NCBI RefSeq assembly: GCF_021401345.1
Contig: NZ_JACBGE010000017.1
Span: 1 to 64,000 of the forward strand
From: Hydrogenophaga sp. NFH-34
GTDB lineage: Bacteria > Pseudomonadota > Gammaproteobacteria > Burkholderiales > Burkholderiaceae_C
Length of the DNA: 64,000 nucleotides
Direction: 5' to 3'
How positions within the stretch are numbered: the stretch's first letter is position 1; every line of letters starts with the position of its first letter. A model generated the notes under the pieces. That model did no database searches. It saw nothing but the letters and a program-made list of their open reading frames with translations, and had not been told where the DNA came from. The translations under genes and the position numbers were made by a program. Positions 55,904-64,000 of the stretch are shown piece by piece.

Positions 55904-56182
55904 TCAACGCTGCATCAGCAGAGGCAGCAGCCACGAACCCCAGCGCAGCAGCCGCCTCGGCCCTGCAATGGCCAGCGCAGCGGCAGCAGCCAGTCCCAGC
56001 GCGGGCCGCTCCAGCAGCAGGCGCAGCGTCAGGCTGCGCGGAAACGCTGCGGGTGCACCGCCTTCGGCCTCAAACGCCTTGTCGGCACGGGCCGGTACCG
56101 CCGCCTTCCAGCGCTCACGGCGCACAGCGATGCGGGCGCACAACTCGGCCTTGCGCTTCTCGATATCAGCGGATCGGCTCAC
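55904..56182 (-). CDS. small membrane-associated protein, YqjK-like
   Basis: A 92-residue protein with a basic, helical N-terminal half (SADIEKRKAELCARIAVRRE) and a hydrophobic stretch near residues 60-80. It overlaps the upstream YqjE-like gene as ATGA and is third in a small leftward operon with DUF883 and YqjE genes, matching the yqjD-yqjE-yqjK arrangement of enterobacteria. Sequence similarity to YqjK is weak by eye, so the name rests mainly on context. Confidence 0.6.
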   Translation of the reverse strand: MSRSADIEKRKAELCARIAVRRERWKAAVPARADKAFEAEGGAPAAFPRSLTLRLLLERPALGLAAAAALAIAGPRRLLRWGSWLLPLLMQR

Positions 56183-56586
56183 AGCGACTCCCGGATGAAA
56201 GACCAGTCGCGGGCCAGCTCTGCGCGTGTGAGCTCAAAAGCCGGCGCCGATCTCACGGCCACGGCCCACAGGGCCAACAGCGCGGCCAGCCAGGCGAACA
56301 GCCAGAAACCGGCCACAGCCCACGCTGCCACCACCCGGTGCTCGGTATCCCAGTAATGCACCACCACCGCGGTCGATCCCGCCAGCAGCAACACCAGCAG
56401 AAACACCGCAAGCAGCACCGACAGCAGCAGCAGCCAGAGCCAGCGGCGGCGCACGGCCTCCCACTCGATGGCCGCCAGTTCCAGACGCTCGGCCAGTGCG
56501 GCCGAGCCTTCGGCCGCCGCCAGCCGGGCCTGGGCCCGCAGGGAGCCGCCCCCCAACAGGGACAGCCAGCGTGCGAGGGACGTCAT
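56179..56586 (-). CDS. YqjE / phage-holin-like family membrane protein
   Basis: A 135-residue protein. An N-terminal amphipathic helix (RAQARLAAAEGSAALAERLE, then LAAIEWEAVRRR) is followed by two membrane helices (about residues 48-73 and 88-112). This is the putative actinobacterial holin-X/YqjE family, an inner-membrane protein of unknown function linked to stress responses. It lies seven bases after the DUF883 gene and overlaps the next gene by four. No lysis genes are nearby, so a prophage holin is not indicated. Confidence 0.75.
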   Translation of the reverse strand: MTSLARWLSLLGGGSLRAQARLAAAEGSAALAERLELAAIEWEAVRRRWLWLLLLSVLLAVFLLVLLLAGSTAVVVHYWDTEHRVVAAWAVAGFWLFAWLAALLALWAVAVRSAPAFELTRAELARDWSFIRESL

Positions 56587-56593
56587 GCGGGGA

Positions 56594-56896
56594 TCAGCGG
56601 CGGCCGATCAGGAAACCGAACACCGCGCCCACGGCCAGCGCCACACCGGCCACGCGCCAGGGTTCGTCGTGCGCATAGGTGTCGACACGGTGCACCGCGT
56701 CGCGCGCGTGCTCGGCGGCATCGTGCGCCACCTGAGAGGCGCGCTCGCGCACGGTGTGCACCCCGTCTTCCAGGCGCTCACGCAGGCTGGAGATTTCGGG
56801 CAGCACATCCAGCTCTTTGCGGGCCAGCACGTCGCGCAAGTCGGCGATCAGGTTTTCCAGTTCGGTCTGGGAAGCTGCGGCAGCTTTTCTCGGCAT
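56594..56896 (-). CDS. DUF883 (ElaB/YqjD) ribosome-associated membrane protein
   Basis: A 100-residue protein with a long charged helix (SQTELENLIADLRDVLARKE; REREASQ-like repeats through DAAEHARDAVHRVDTY) and a C-terminal tail anchor (VALAVGAVFGFLIGRR), ending with the ElaB/YqjD signature GFLIGRR. E. coli YqjD and ElaB tether ribosomes to the inner membrane in stationary phase. ATG 56896 follows GGAG at good spacing. It is first in the three-gene yqjDEK-like operon. Confidence 0.85.
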   Translation of the reverse strand: MPRKAAAASQTELENLIADLRDVLARKELDVLPEISSLRERLEDGVHTVRERASQVAHDAAEHARDAVHRVDTYAHDEPWRVAGVALAVGAVFGFLIGRR

Positions 56897-56962
56897 CAAA
56901 GTTCTCCTGGAAACAGTGGCCTTTCATCGTACCAGCCGGTTCGCAGTCCCCTGTAACCAGAT

Positions 56963-58081
56963 CTACATACCCGAGCCCAGCGCTGCGACGACGGCGTCGC
57001 CGATCGCCAGACAACTGGTGAGGCCCGGCGATTCGATGCCGAAGAGGTTGACCAGCCCCGGCACGCCGTGCACCGCTGGCCCATCGATGCGGAAATCGGC
57101 AGCCGGCTCGTTCGGGCCGCTGATCTTGGGCCGCAACCCCGCATAACCGGGTTGAAGCGCCCCTTCGGGCAGCGCCGGCCAATACCTGCGCACCTCGGCG
57201 TAGAAGGCTTCGCCGCGGGCCGGGTCAACCTGGAGATCGTCCTGCGCCTGAACCCATTGCACATCCGGTCCGAATTTGGCCTGCCCGCCCAGGTCCAGCG
57301 TGAGATGCACCCCCAGCCCGGCGAGGTGCTTGTCGGGTTCGGGCGCCGGGTAGATCAGCCGGGCAAACGGCACCCTCCCGGCGAGCGTGAAATAACTGCC
57401 CTTGGCCAGCCAGGGCTGCGGCACATGGCGCGCATCGAGCCCCGCCATACCGGCCGCGAGCGCACAGGCGCCATGACCGGCAGCGTTGATCACGGAGCGT
57501 GCCTGCAGCCGGGTTCCATCCACGGTTTCGACCTCGATGCCACCGGTCGCGACCGCCAGGCGTTTGACCCCCGAATGGCAGGCCAGCAAGCCACCGGCGT
57601 TTTCCACGTCGCCGAGCAGGCCCAGCATCAGCGCGTGGCTGTCGACGATGCCCGTCGAAGGCGAAAGCACGGCCCCCAGGCAACGCAGTGAAGGCTCCAG
57701 CGCCTGGGCTTCGGCAGCGTCGATCAGGCGCAGATCGTCCACCCCGTTGGCGCGCGCTTTTTCCACGATGGCGGGCAACGCCGCGCGCTGGCTGGGCGTC
57801 GTCGCCACGATGAGCTTGCCGCAGCGCTGGTGGCCAATGCCGCGCTCTGCGCAGTAGGCATAGAGCTGCGCCTTGCCCTGCACGCACAACCGGGCCTTGA
57901 GCGAACCCGCCGGGTAGTAGATGCCGGCGTGGATCACTTCGCTGTTGCGCGAACTGGTGCCGGTGCCGATGGCCTCAGCCTGTTCGAGCACCATCACCTC
58001 GCGTCCGACCCGTGCCAGCGCACGCGCCACCGCCAGCCCGACCACGCCGGCCCCGATCACCACCGCATCGACCTGTTCCAT
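56963..58081 (-). CDS. FAD-dependent oxidoreductase, L-2-hydroxyglutarate oxidase-like (DAO family)
   Basis: A 372-residue DAO-superfamily flavoprotein. The FAD dinucleotide motif is [17 protein letters not shown] with the ribose-binding Glu in [28 protein letters not shown] and GKLIVA resemble the L-2-hydroxyglutarate dehydrogenase/LhgO group. The C terminus ([20 protein letters not shown]) is typical. It probably oxidises a 2-hydroxy acid or amino acid and feeds the respiratory chain. It is a monocistronic gene downstream of tRNA-Val and separated from it by the tRNA terminator. Confidence 0.82.
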   Translation of the reverse strand: MEQVDAVVIGAGVVGLAVARALARVGREVMVLEQAEAIGTGTSSRNSEVIHAGIYYPAGSLKARLCVQGKAQLYAYCAERGIGHQRCGKLIVATTPSQRAALPAIVEKARANGVDDLRLIDAAEAQALEPSLRCLGAVLSPSTGIVDSHALMLGLLGDVENAGGLLACHSGVKRLAVATGGIEVETVDGTRLQARSVINAAGHGACALAAGMAGLDARHVPQPWLAKGSYFTLAGRVPFARLIYPAPEPDKHLAGLGVHLTLDLGGQAKFGPDVQWVQAQDDLQVDPARGEAFYAEVRRYWPALPEGALQPGYAGLRPKISGPNEPAADFRIDGPAVHGVPGLVNLFGIESPGLTSCLAIGDAVVAALGSGM

Positions 58082-58133
58082 CCACGGCTCCTTGCCTGCC
58101 TTGTGTCACCCGCCAACAGCATAACGGGCACCC

Positions 58134-58169
58134 CAAAACAAAAAGCCCCAGGTGCGAAACCTGGGGCTT
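58134..58169 (-). terminator. Terminator of the tRNA-Val transcript
   Basis: On the minus strand a 10-bp stem AAGCCCCAGG / CCTGGGGCTT (arms 58160-58169 and 58143-58152, 7-base loop) runs into a U-rich tract (complement of 58144-58134). It starts six bases beyond the tRNA CCA end. Confidence 0.88.
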
Positions 58170-58174
58170 GGTGC

Positions 58175-58249
58175 TGGTGGGCGGTGCAGGGTTCGAACCT
58201 GCGACCCCTGCCGTGTGAAGGCAGTGCTCTACCACTGAGCTAACCGCCC
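58175..58249 (-). tRNA. tRNA-Val (anticodon CAC)
   Basis: A 75-nt tRNA with encoded CCA (58177-58175). Acceptor arms GGGCGGT and ACCGCCC pair, the D arm is GCTCAGTGGTAGAGC, the anticodon stem CTGCC/GGCAG encloses the loop TTCACAC, and the T arm is GCAGGTTCGAACCCTGC. The anticodon is CAC at 58217-58215, reading GUG. A perfect TATAAT -10 lies about 60 bases upstream and a terminator immediately follows. Confidence 0.97.
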
Positions 58250-58287
58250 GAATGTTCTGGCTGACAAGCTGGTCGACTTGTTCAGCG

Positions 58288-58303
58288 TTCCGAACGTTCG
58301 GAA
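58288..58303. promoter_or_regulatory. 16-bp perfect palindrome in the tRNA-Val leader
   Basis: TTCCGAACGTTCGGAA is fully self-complementary and sits about eight bases downstream of the -10 box of the tRNA promoter, over the predicted start point. It could be an operator or fold as a leader hairpin. Confidence 0.5.
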
Positions 58304-58310
58304 GCCTCGC

Positions 58311-58316
58311 ATTATA
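58311..58316 (-). promoter_or_regulatory. -10 box of the tRNA-Val promoter
   Basis: A perfect TATAAT on the minus strand, in TATAATGCG context. The -35 (TGGATC about 18 bases upstream) is weak. Transcription would start near 58304, giving a leader of about 55 bases before the tRNA. Confidence 0.65.
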
Positions 58317-58371
58317 GCGTGTTTTTGGCGCTTTGATCCAGTCTCTTCAAAAAGAGCATCGACAACCGACC

Positions 58372-59079
58372 TCAGGCAGCTGCACAGGCGCGCCAGACCG
58401 TCTTGCCCTTGCTGTCCTTGTCGATCCCGGTGAGCACGCCTTCGTGCGCGGCCAGTTCCTGGTCATTGGCCAGCAACACGGGCAGCTCGAAGCGGCTGAG
58501 GTCAACCGCCTCGTGTGCCGGACCTTCTTCGGTGCTGCCGCCCTCGTCCATGAGCAGCGCGTCCTGGCCGCGCGTCATGTTGATGTAGACGTCGGCCAGC
58601 AGTTCGGCATCCAGCAGGGCGCCGTGCAGGGTCCGGCCCGAGTTGTCGACCCCGAGCCGGTCGCAAAGCGCGTCCAGCCCGTTGCGCTTGCCGGGGAACA
58701 GCTCCTTGGCCATGACCAGGGTGTCGAGCACGCCGTCGACGATCTGTGTCACCGGCGGCAGCCCCAGCCGATCGAATTCCTTGTTGAGGAAACCCACGTC
58801 GAACGGCGCGTTGTGGATGATGATTTCGGCGTCGCGCAGGTACTCGACCAGTTCGTGCGCGATGGCAGCGAACTTGGGCTTGGTGCTCAGGAACTCGGTG
58901 GTCAGCCCGTGCACCTTGAGCGCGTCCTCGTGGCTGTCCCGCTCGGGATTGATGTAGTGGTGCAGATTGCGGCCCGTGAGCTTGCGGTTGAGCAGCTCGA
59001 CGCAACCGATCTCGATGATGCGGTCGCCGCTCTCGGCCGAGAGGCCGGTGGTTTCGGTATCGAGAACAATCTGTCGCAT
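58372..59079 (-). CDS. dnaQ: DNA polymerase III epsilon subunit (3'-5' proofreading exonuclease)
   Basis: A 235-residue DEDDh exonuclease. Exo I is MRQIVLDTETTG (Asp7, Glu9), Exo II IIHNAPFDVGFLNKEF, and Exo III HGALLDAELLADVYI with the catalytic His. It proofreads within the polymerase III core, bound to DnaE by its C-terminal tail, which here diverges as usual. ATG 59079 gives the family start; in-frame codons further upstream are not DnaQ-like. It lies 47 bases downstream of fdx on the same strand and upstream of the tRNA-Val gene. Confidence 0.96.
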   Translation of the reverse strand: MRQIVLDTETTGLSAESGDRIIEIGCVELLNRKLTGRNLHHYINPERDSHEDALKVHGLTTEFLSTKPKFAAIAHELVEYLRDAEIIIHNAPFDVGFLNKEFDRLGLPPVTQIVDGVLDTLVMAKELFPGKRNGLDALCDRLGVDNSGRTLHGALLDAELLADVYINMTRGQDALLMDEGGSTEEGPAHEAVDLSRFELPVLLANDQELAAHEGVLTGIDKDSKGKTVWRACAAA

Positions 59080-59126
59080 GGTGTCTTGGCTTCGGTGCGG
59101 TCCGCGCAAGGGCGGGCCGCAGGGGT

Positions 59127-59465
59127 TCAATGATTCTCTTTGGCGTGGTTGATGCTGTACTTGGGAATTTCCACCGTCACGTCCTGTTGCGCCAGGATGG
59201 CCTGGCAAGACAGGCGCGACTGCGGCTCCAGGCCCCAGGCGCGGTCCAGCAGGTCTTCTTCCTGCTCGTCGGCCTCGTTCAGGCTGGCATAACCTTCACG
59301 CACCACCACGTGGCAGGTGGTGCAGGCACAGCTCATGTCGCAAGCGTGCTCGATCTTGATCTGGTGGTCGAGCAGGGCCTCGCAGATCGAGGTGCCAGCC
59401 GGCGCGCTGATGGTCGCGCCCTGCGGGCAGTATTCGGGATGGGGAAGGATTTTGATGGTGGGCAT
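59127..59465 (-). CDS. fdx: ISC-type [2Fe-2S] ferredoxin
   Basis: A 112-residue adrenodoxin-type ferredoxin that supplies electrons for iron-sulfur cluster assembly. Cluster ligands are Cys42, Cys48, Cys51 (ACDMSCACTTCHVVV) and Cys87; the extra Cys46 is also found in E. coli Fdx. MPTIKILPHPEYCPQGA is the family N terminus. It lies four bases after the hscA stop, the last isc gene before dnaQ. Confidence 0.97.
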   Translation of the reverse strand: MPTIKILPHPEYCPQGATISAPAGTSICEALLDHQIKIEHACDMSCACTTCHVVVREGYASLNEADEQEEDLLDRAWGLEPQSRLSCQAILAQQDVTVEIPKYSINHAKENH

Positions 59466-59469
59466 GTTG

Positions 59470-61341
59470 TCAGACTTCTTCGACCTTGCGTCCGGCCAGC
59501 GCCTGCTGGATGCCGCGGTTCATGCGCTGGGCGGCAAACGGCTCGGTGCCTTTGGCCAGCGCATCGGTGGCGGCCTCGATCTCGGCCGCCGATCCGGCCG
59601 GCAGCAGGGCCTGCAAGGCATCGACCAGGCGGTCGATGGTGGCGCGTTCGGCGGGCTCCAGCAGATCGCCATCGGCGGCCACCGCGCTGCGCGTCGCGGC
59701 GATCATGCGGTCGGCATCGACCTTGGCCTCCACCAGCGCGCGCGCGGCCATGTCCTGCTGGGCGGTGGAAAAACTGTCCTGGAGCATGGTGGCAATCTGT
59801 TCGTCGCTCAGGCCGTAGGCGGGCTTGACGTCGATGCTGGCCTCCACGCCCGAAACCTGCTCGCGGGCTGAGACCGCCAACAAGCCGTCGGCGTCGACGG
59901 TGAAAGTCACGCGGATGCGGGCCGCGCCGGCCGCCATGGGTGGAATGCCGCGCAGCGTGAAACGCGCCAGGCTCCGGCAGTCGGCCACCAGATCGCGCTC
60001 GCCCTGCACCACATGCAGTGCCAGCGCGGTCTGGCCGTCCTGGTAGGTGGTGAAGTCCTGCGCCCGCGCCGTGGGAATGGTGCTGTTGCGCGGCACGATG
60101 CGTTCAACCAGGCCGCCCATGGTCTCGATGCCCAGCGACAGCGGGATCACGTCGAGCAGCAGCAGATCGCCCTCGCGGCTGTTGCCAGCCAGCGCATTGG
60201 CCTGCACGGCAGCGCCCAGCGCCACCACCTCGTCGGGGTTGAGATCGGTCAGCGGCTCCCTGCCGAAGAATTCGCCCACAGCGCGCCGGATCACCGGCAT
60301 GCGGGTCGACCCGCCCACCATCACCACGCCCTGCACCTCGTCTTTGCCGACACCGGCGTCGCGCAGCACCTTGCGCACGGCAGCGAGTGTGCGTGCGGTG
60401 AGCGCGGCGGTGCAGGCCTCAAAGTCTTCGACCCGCACCCGCTGGTTCAGCGGCCGGCCCTCGACTTCAGTATGGAACACCACCTCGGCGTGCACCGAAA
60501 GCTGCTCCTTCACCCGGCGCGCCTCGCGGTGCAGGGCGGCGCGCTCGGCCGCGTCGGCCACCGGCCCCAGACCTTGCGCCTGCAACACCCAGTCGGCCAG
60601 CGCCTGGTCGTAGTCGTCGCCGCCGAGCGCCGAATCGCCGCCTGTGGCCAGCACCTCGAACACGCCCCGCGTCAGCCGCAGGATGGAGATGTCGAAGGTC
60701 CCGCCGCCCAGGTCGTAGATGGCGTAGACGCCTTCGGCGCCGTTGTCCAGGCCATAGGCAATGGCAGCGGCCGTGGGCTCGTTGATCAGGCGCAGCACCG
60801 GAATGCCCGCCAATTGGGCCGCGTCCTTGGTGGCCTGACGCTGGGCATCGTCGAAATAGGCGGGCACGGTGATGACGGCACCGAACAGTTCATCATCGAA
60901 GCTGTCTTCGGCGCGGTAGCGCAACGTGGCCAGAATTTCGGCGCTGACCTCCATGGGGGTCTTGCGACCAGCCACGGTGTCGATCACGGCCATGCCCTGG
61001 TCGTCGACCACGGTGTACGACAGCTTGTCGACATCGGCCACCTGCGCACGGCTGCGGCCCATGAGCCGCTTGACGGAGCTGATGGTGTTGGCCGGATCGC
61101 CAATCTGGGCGGCCAGCGCCTCGAAGCCCACCTGTCGGCCCGCACCGCCGGCCTGCGGATCAAGGTAGCGGACCACGCTGGGCAGGATCACACGCCCCTG
61201 CAGATCGGGCAGGCATTCGGACACCCCGTGCCGCACAGCCGCCACCAGCGAATGGGTGGTGCCCAGATCGATCCCCACGGCAATGCGCCGCTGATGCGGA
61301 TCGAGGGACTGGCCGGGCTCGGAAATTTGCAGAAGTGCCAT
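59470..61341 (-). CDS. hscA: Fe-S assembly Hsp70 chaperone HscA
   Basis: A 623-residue Hsp70 specialised for IscU. The ATPase domain begins near residue 19 ([19 protein letters not shown]), with [19 protein letters not shown] and [13 protein letters not shown]. The substrate-binding domain follows near 400 ([20 protein letters not shown]). Length is near E. coli HscA (616). HscB, its J-partner, is encoded 61 bases upstream; fdx follows after four bases. ATG 61341 is chosen from the family N terminus. Confidence 0.96.
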   Translation of the reverse strand: MALLQISEPGQSLDPHQRRIAVGIDLGTTHSLVAAVRHGVSECLPDLQGRVILPSVVRYLDPQAGGAGRQVGFEALAAQIGDPANTISSVKRLMGRSRAQVADVDKLSYTVVDDQGMAVIDTVAGRKTPMEVSAEILATLRYRAEDSFDDELFGAVITVPAYFDDAQRQATKDAAQLAGIPVLRLINEPTAAAIAYGLDNGAEGVYAIYDLGGGTFDISILRLTRGVFEVLATGGDSALGGDDYDQALADWVLQAQGLGPVADAAERAALHREARRVKEQLSVHAEVVFHTEVEGRPLNQRVRVEDFEACTAALTARTLAAVRKVLRDAGVGKDEVQGVVMVGGSTRMPVIRRAVGEFFGREPLTDLNPDEVVALGAAVQANALAGNSREGDLLLLDVIPLSLGIETMGGLVERIVPRNSTIPTARAQDFTTYQDGQTALALHVVQGERDLVADCRSLARFTLRGIPPMAAGAARIRVTFTVDADGLLAVSAREQVSGVEASIDVKPAYGLSDEQIATMLQDSFSTAQQDMAARALVEAKVDADRMIAATRSAVAADGDLLEPAERATIDRLVDALQALLPAGSAAEIEAATDALAKGTEPFAAQRMNRGIQQALAGRKVEEV

Positions 61342-61402
61342 GGATACAGAAATACGCGAAGAACGGGGAATCGGTCGTGGCCCTGGGGCCTGCGGCAACC
61401 CG

Positions 61403-61921
61403 TTATTGTCCCAGTTGATCGAGGCGGGCCTCGACGTCGTGGGCAAAACGCTCAACAAACATGAGGGCTCTGACCTGGCCGGCCAAGGCAGCAAAGTCGT
61501 GCCGCTCGTCGGCCGTCACCTGCAACTGGGCCAGCATGGCGCGCCGCGCGGCGGCCACCTCGTCGGCCAGATCCTCCGCCGCAGCGGCCGAGCCCGCTTC
61601 TTCCAGCGCTTCGCGCCAGGCCATCTGCTGCATCAGAAAAGCCGCCGGCATGGCGGTATTGTTTTCGGCCTCGATCGCCACGCCATGCAACTCGCACAGG
61701 TAGGCGGCGCGCTTGAGCGGGTCCTTCAGGCGTTGGTAGGCTTCGTTGATGCGCACCGACCACTGCATGGCCTGGCGCTGGGTCTGGGCATCGGCGGACG
61801 CATGCCGGTCCGGATGGGCCTCCCGCTGCAGCGCTTTCCAGCGCTCATCGAGCGCCGCCCGGTCCACCGCAAAAGCCGGCGCGATGCCGAAGATCTCGAA
61901 ATCGTTGGACTGCAGGTTCAT
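61403..61921 (-). CDS. hscB: Fe-S assembly co-chaperone HscB
   Basis: A 172-residue J-protein with an N-terminal J domain ([23 protein letters not shown] motif in [28 protein letters not shown]) and a C-terminal three-helix IscU-binding domain. It delivers IscU to HscA and stimulates its ATPase. The gap upstream (iscA side) contains a hairpin followed by a U-rich run, which may reduce expression of hscBA-fdx relative to iscSUA. Confidence 0.95.
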   Translation of the reverse strand: MNLQSNDFEIFGIAPAFAVDRAALDERWKALQREAHPDRHASADAQTQRQAMQWSVRINEAYQRLKDPLKRAAYLCELHGVAIEAENNTAMPAAFLMQQMAWREALEEAGSAAAAEDLADEVAAARRAMLAQLQVTADERHDFAALAGQVRALMFVERFAHDVEARLDQLGQ

Positions 61922-61930
61922 GGCACGTTC

Positions 61931-61966
61931 AAAGAAAAGCCGCCAGCACGCAAGGCACTGGCGGCT
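61931..61966 (-). terminator. Attenuator-like hairpin between iscA and hscB
   Basis: On the minus strand a 9-bp stem AGCCGCCAG / CTGGCGGCT (61966-61958 with 61946-61938, 11-base loop) is followed by a U-rich tract (UUUUCUUU, overlapping the stem base), 10 bases before the hscB start. It resembles an intrinsic terminator inside the operon. Confidence 0.65.
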
Positions 61967-61989
61967 GGCTCAGGCTGTGCCCGAGGGTA

Positions 61990-62313
61990 TCAGACGCGAA
62001 ACGACTCGCCGCAACCGCAGCGATCGCGCTCGTTCGGGTTGTTGAAGCGGAAACCTTCGTTGAGCCCTTCGCGCACGTAGTCCAGTTGCGTGCCGTCGAT
62101 GTAGGCCATGCTCTTCGGATCGATCAGCACCTTCACGCCGTTGTCCTCGAACACGACGTCCTCAGGCGCAATCTCGTCGGCGTACTCCAGCTTGTAGGCC
62201 AGGCCGGAACAGCCTGTCGTCTTGACGCCCAGGCGCACCCCCACCCCCTTGCCTCGTTTGGCCAGGTAGCGGTTCACGTGCCGGGCGGCGGCTTCGGAGA
62301 CGGTGACGGCCAT
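61990..62313 (-). CDS. iscA: Fe-S assembly scaffold/carrier IscA
   Basis: A 107-residue A-type carrier. Its conserved cysteines are in [13 protein letters not shown] and the C-terminal DRCGCGESF (three Cys), the standard triad. It delivers clusters or iron to target proteins. It lies four bases after iscU (stop 62318), so the two are coupled, and is followed by the hairpin before hscB. Confidence 0.96.
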   Translation of the reverse strand: MAVTVSEAAARHVNRYLAKRGKGVGVRLGVKTTGCSGLAYKLEYADEIAPEDVVFEDNGVKVLIDPKSMAYIDGTQLDYVREGLNEGFRFNNPNERDRCGCGESFRV

Positions 62314-62317
62314 GGGA

Positions 62318-62704
62318 TCAGTTCACCCGCTTCTTGCGGTAGTCCTCGACCGCCGCCTTGATGGCGTCTTCGGCCAGGATGGAGCAGTGGATCTTGACCG
62401 GGGGCAGCGCCAGCTCTTCGGCGATCTGGCTGTTCTTGAGCGCCATCGCTTCGTCCAGCGTCTTGCCCTTGACCCATTCGGTCACCAGCGAGCTCGACGC
62501 GATGGCCGAGCCGCAGCCGTAGGTCTTGAAGCGTGCATCCTCGATCACGCCGGTGTCGGCATTGACCTTGATCTGCAGCTTCATCACATCACCGCAGGCC
62601 GGTGCGCCGACCATGCCGGTGCCCACCGTTTCGTCGCCCTTGTCGAAGGAGCCGACATTGCGGGGGTTTTCGTAGTGGTCCACCACTTTTTCAGAGTAAG
62701 CCAT
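62318..62704 (-). CDS. iscU: Fe-S cluster scaffold IscU
   Basis: A 128-residue scaffold on which clusters are built. Ligands Cys37 ([11 protein letters not shown]), Asp39, Cys64 ([11 protein letters not shown]) and Cys107 are present, and the HscA-recognition motif LPPVKIHCS is intact. Length equals E. coli IscU (128). It follows iscS after a 129-base gap that contains a GC-rich repeat-like sequence. Confidence 0.98.
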   Translation of the reverse strand: MAYSEKVVDHYENPRNVGSFDKGDETVGTGMVGAPACGDVMKLQIKVNADTGVIEDARFKTYGCGSAIASSSLVTEWVKGKTLDEAMALKNSQIAEELALPPVKIHCSILAEDAIKAAVEDYRKKRVN

Positions 62705-62754
62705 TTCAATCTCCTAAATGCTCCGGCCACGTGTGTTCGGAGGTTCCAACATCC

Positions 62755-62830
62755 AGAACGCCGCGGAACCGGCTTTGCCGGGCCGCCAGCGTTGCCCCCT
62801 GGGGGAGACGCGAAGCGGCGCGGGGGGAAT
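62755..62830. repeat. GC-rich intergenic repeat-like element between iscS and iscU
   Basis: The gap holds short inverted repeats, including CCCCCTGGGGG, then GAAGCGGCGCGGGGG. It resembles GC-rich intergenic elements I recall from Comamonadaceae genomes. Only one copy is in this window, so its repetitive nature is not shown here. Confidence 0.3.
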
Positions 62831-62833
62831 TCT

Positions 62834-64000
62834 TCAATGCGCCGCCCACTGGATGGTGGACAGGTCCACGCCATCCTTGAACATCTCCCACAACGGCGAG
62901 AGCTCGCGCAGCTTGGCCACGTTTTCCTTGATCGTGCCGATGGCGTAATCGATCTCTTCTTCCGTCGTCCAGCGGCCGATGGTCATGCGCAGGCTGCTGT
63001 GGGCCAGTTCATCGCTGCGGCCCAGGGCGCGCAGCACGTAACTGGGCTCCAGACTGGCCGAGGTGCAGGCCGAGCCCGAAGACACCGCCAACCCCTTGAT
63101 GCCCATGATCAGCGACTCGCCTTCGACGTAGTTGAAGCTCATGTTCAGGTTGTGCGGAATGCGGCGGGTTTCGTGTCCGTTGATGAACACTTCCTCGATG
63201 CCCTTGAGCCCGTCGAGCAGGCGATCGTGCAGCGCCTGGATGCGGCGGTTGTCTTCGTGCATCTCGGCTTTGGCGATGCGATAGGCCTCGCCCATGCCCA
63301 CGATCTGGTGCGTCGGCAACGTGCCCGAGCGCATGCCGCGCTCGTGGCCGCCACCGTGCATCTGCGCCTCGATGCGCACGCGCGGCTTGCGGCGCACGAA
63401 CAGCGCGCCGATGCCCTTGGGACCGTAGGTCTTGTGGCTGGTCAGACTCATCAGGTCGACCGGCAGCGACGCCATGTCGATGTCGATGCGCCCGGTGGCC
63501 TGGGCCGCGTCCACATGGAAGATCACGCCCTTTTCGCGGCAAATGGCCCCGATGGCGGCGATGTCCTGGATCACGCCGATCTCGTTGTTCACGAACATCA
63601 CCGACGCCAGGATGGTGTCAGGCCGGATGGCGGCCTTGAACACCTCCGGGTCGACCAGGCCGTCCGCCTGCACGTCCAGGTAGGTGACCTCGAAACCCTG
63701 GCGCTCCAGTTCGCGACAGGTGTCGAGCACGGCCTTGTGCTCGGTCTTCACGGTGATGATGTGCTTGCCCTTGCCCTGGTAGAAATGGGCCGCGCCCTTG
63801 AGCGCCAGGTTGTTGGATTCGGTGGCACCACTGGTCCAGATGATCTCGCGCGAGTCGGCGCCGATCAGGGCGGCCACATGGCCCCGCGCGGTTTCCACCG
63901 CCTTCTCGGCTTCCCAGCCCCAGGCGTGGCTGCGCGAGGCCGGGTTGCCGAAATGCTCGCGCAACCAGGGAATCATGGCGTCCACGACGCGCGGATCGCA
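62834..64000 (-). CDS. iscS: cysteine desulfurase IscS, 5' end beyond window
   Basis: 388 codons of the PLP enzyme that supplies sulfur to IscU; about 15 N-terminal residues lie past the right edge, where the frame is still open. The PLP lysine is in [17 protein letters not shown], the [10 protein letters not shown] segment binds PLP, and the mobile-loop catalytic Cys is in [17 protein letters not shown]. The C terminus ends [20 protein letters not shown] plus His, close to E. coli IscS. It is upstream of iscU in the isc operon; iscR would be expected further right. Confidence 0.97.
   Translation of the reverse strand, partial: CDPRVVDAMIPWLREHFGNPASRSHAWGWEAEKAVETARGHVAALIGADSREIIWTSGATESNNLALKGAAHFYQGKGKHIITVKTEHKAVLDTCRELERQGFEVTYLDVQADGLVDPEVFKAAIRPDTILASVMFVNNEIGVIQDIAAIGAICREKGVIFHVDAAQATGRIDIDMASLPVDLMSLTSHKTYGPKGIGALFVRRKPRVRIEAQMHGGGHERGMRSGTLPTHQIVGMGEAYRIAKAEMHEDNRRIQALHDRLLDGLKGIEEVFINGHETRRIPHNLNMSFNYVEGESLIMGIKGLAVSSGSACTSASLEPSYVLRALGRSDELAHSSLRMTIGRWTTEEEIDYAIGTIKENVAKLRELSPLWEMFKDGVDLSTIQWAAH

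Noticed and set aside
56179-56586. Prophage holin
   Set aside because: The family is annotated holin-like, but no endolysin, spanin or phage gene is near and the context matches yqjDE.
58175-58249. tRNA-Val with GAC anticodon
   Set aside because: The seven-base loop is TTCACAC, which places CAC, not GAC, at the anticodon.

Overview
The window is GC-rich, gene-dense chromosomal DNA from a betaproteobacterium. It most likely comes from Burkholderiales, family Comamonadaceae (Hydrogenophaga/Acidovorax-like). This is inferred from the gene order ompA | gyrA-serC-pheA-tyrA-aroA/cmk-rpsA-ihfB-lapA-lapB, the aroA-cmk gene fusion, the tmRNA tag ANDERFALAA, the cluster yhbY | rlmE-ftsH-folP-glmM, a Bug-type solute receptor and a form II (coxSLM) molybdenum hydroxylase operon. 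No database search was possible, so names rest on motifs and remembered family features.

Layout. (1) 108-9841 is an accessory acyl-CoA catabolic cluster. An IclR regulator and a Bug receptor are divergent across an AT-rich control region. Leftward lie an acyl-CoA dehydrogenase, an ADP-forming acyl-CoA ligase and an alpha-methylacyl-CoA racemase-like CaiB/BaiF protein. Rightward lie a DUF35 zinc-ribbon protein, a thiolase-like protein whose nucleophilic Cys is Ser, an enoyl-CoA hydratase and an SDR. The set resembles branched side-chain degradation ending in retro-aldol cleavage. (2) 9842-10643 is a scar with an IS3 transposase remnant and a truncated membrane-protein gene, next to the 3' end of ssrA (tmRNA). 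(3) 10644-24951 is core genome: ssrA, gph, ubiG, ompA, gyrA, serC, aromatic amino acid genes, rpsA, ihfB, lapAB. (4) 25046-32200 holds a hydantoinase/5-oxoprolinase-type HyuA-HyuB fusion and its MarR-like regulator, divergent from a TRAP transporter (PQM), with a palindromic operator candidate between. (5) 32269-33684 is rdgC and crcB. (6) 33995-45021 is a flavin oxidoreductase followed by a form II cox-type operon (S-L-M, MoxR ATPase, VWA protein, CoxG, XdhC/CoxF, MobA-like nucleotidyltransferase) and a GAF-Fis regulator. (7) 45029-56896 is housekeeping: GNAT, glmM, folP, ftsH, rlmE, yhbY, prlC, a DUF4124-glutaredoxin protein, rpiA, pyrD and a yqjDEK-like envelope trio. (8) 56963-64000 holds a DAO-family oxidoreductase, tRNA-Val(CAC), dnaQ and the isc operon (iscS-iscU-iscA-hscB-hscA-fdx, transcribed leftward; iscS runs off the right edge).

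Working together. Region 1 looks like an uptake-activate-oxidise-cleave route for a branched carboxylic acid. Region 4 looks like uptake plus ATP-dependent opening of a cyclic amide. Region 6 encodes a molybdenum hydroxylase with its maturation factors; the substrate is unknown and is unlikely to be CO. The most interesting points are the Cys-less thiolase/DUF35 pair in its racemase-dehydrogenase-hydratase setting, an SSB-tail-like C terminus on RdgC, a 15-bp perfect hairpin between the cox L and M genes, and an attenuator-like hairpin splitting the isc operon. No CRISPR array, intact mobile element or rRNA was seen.
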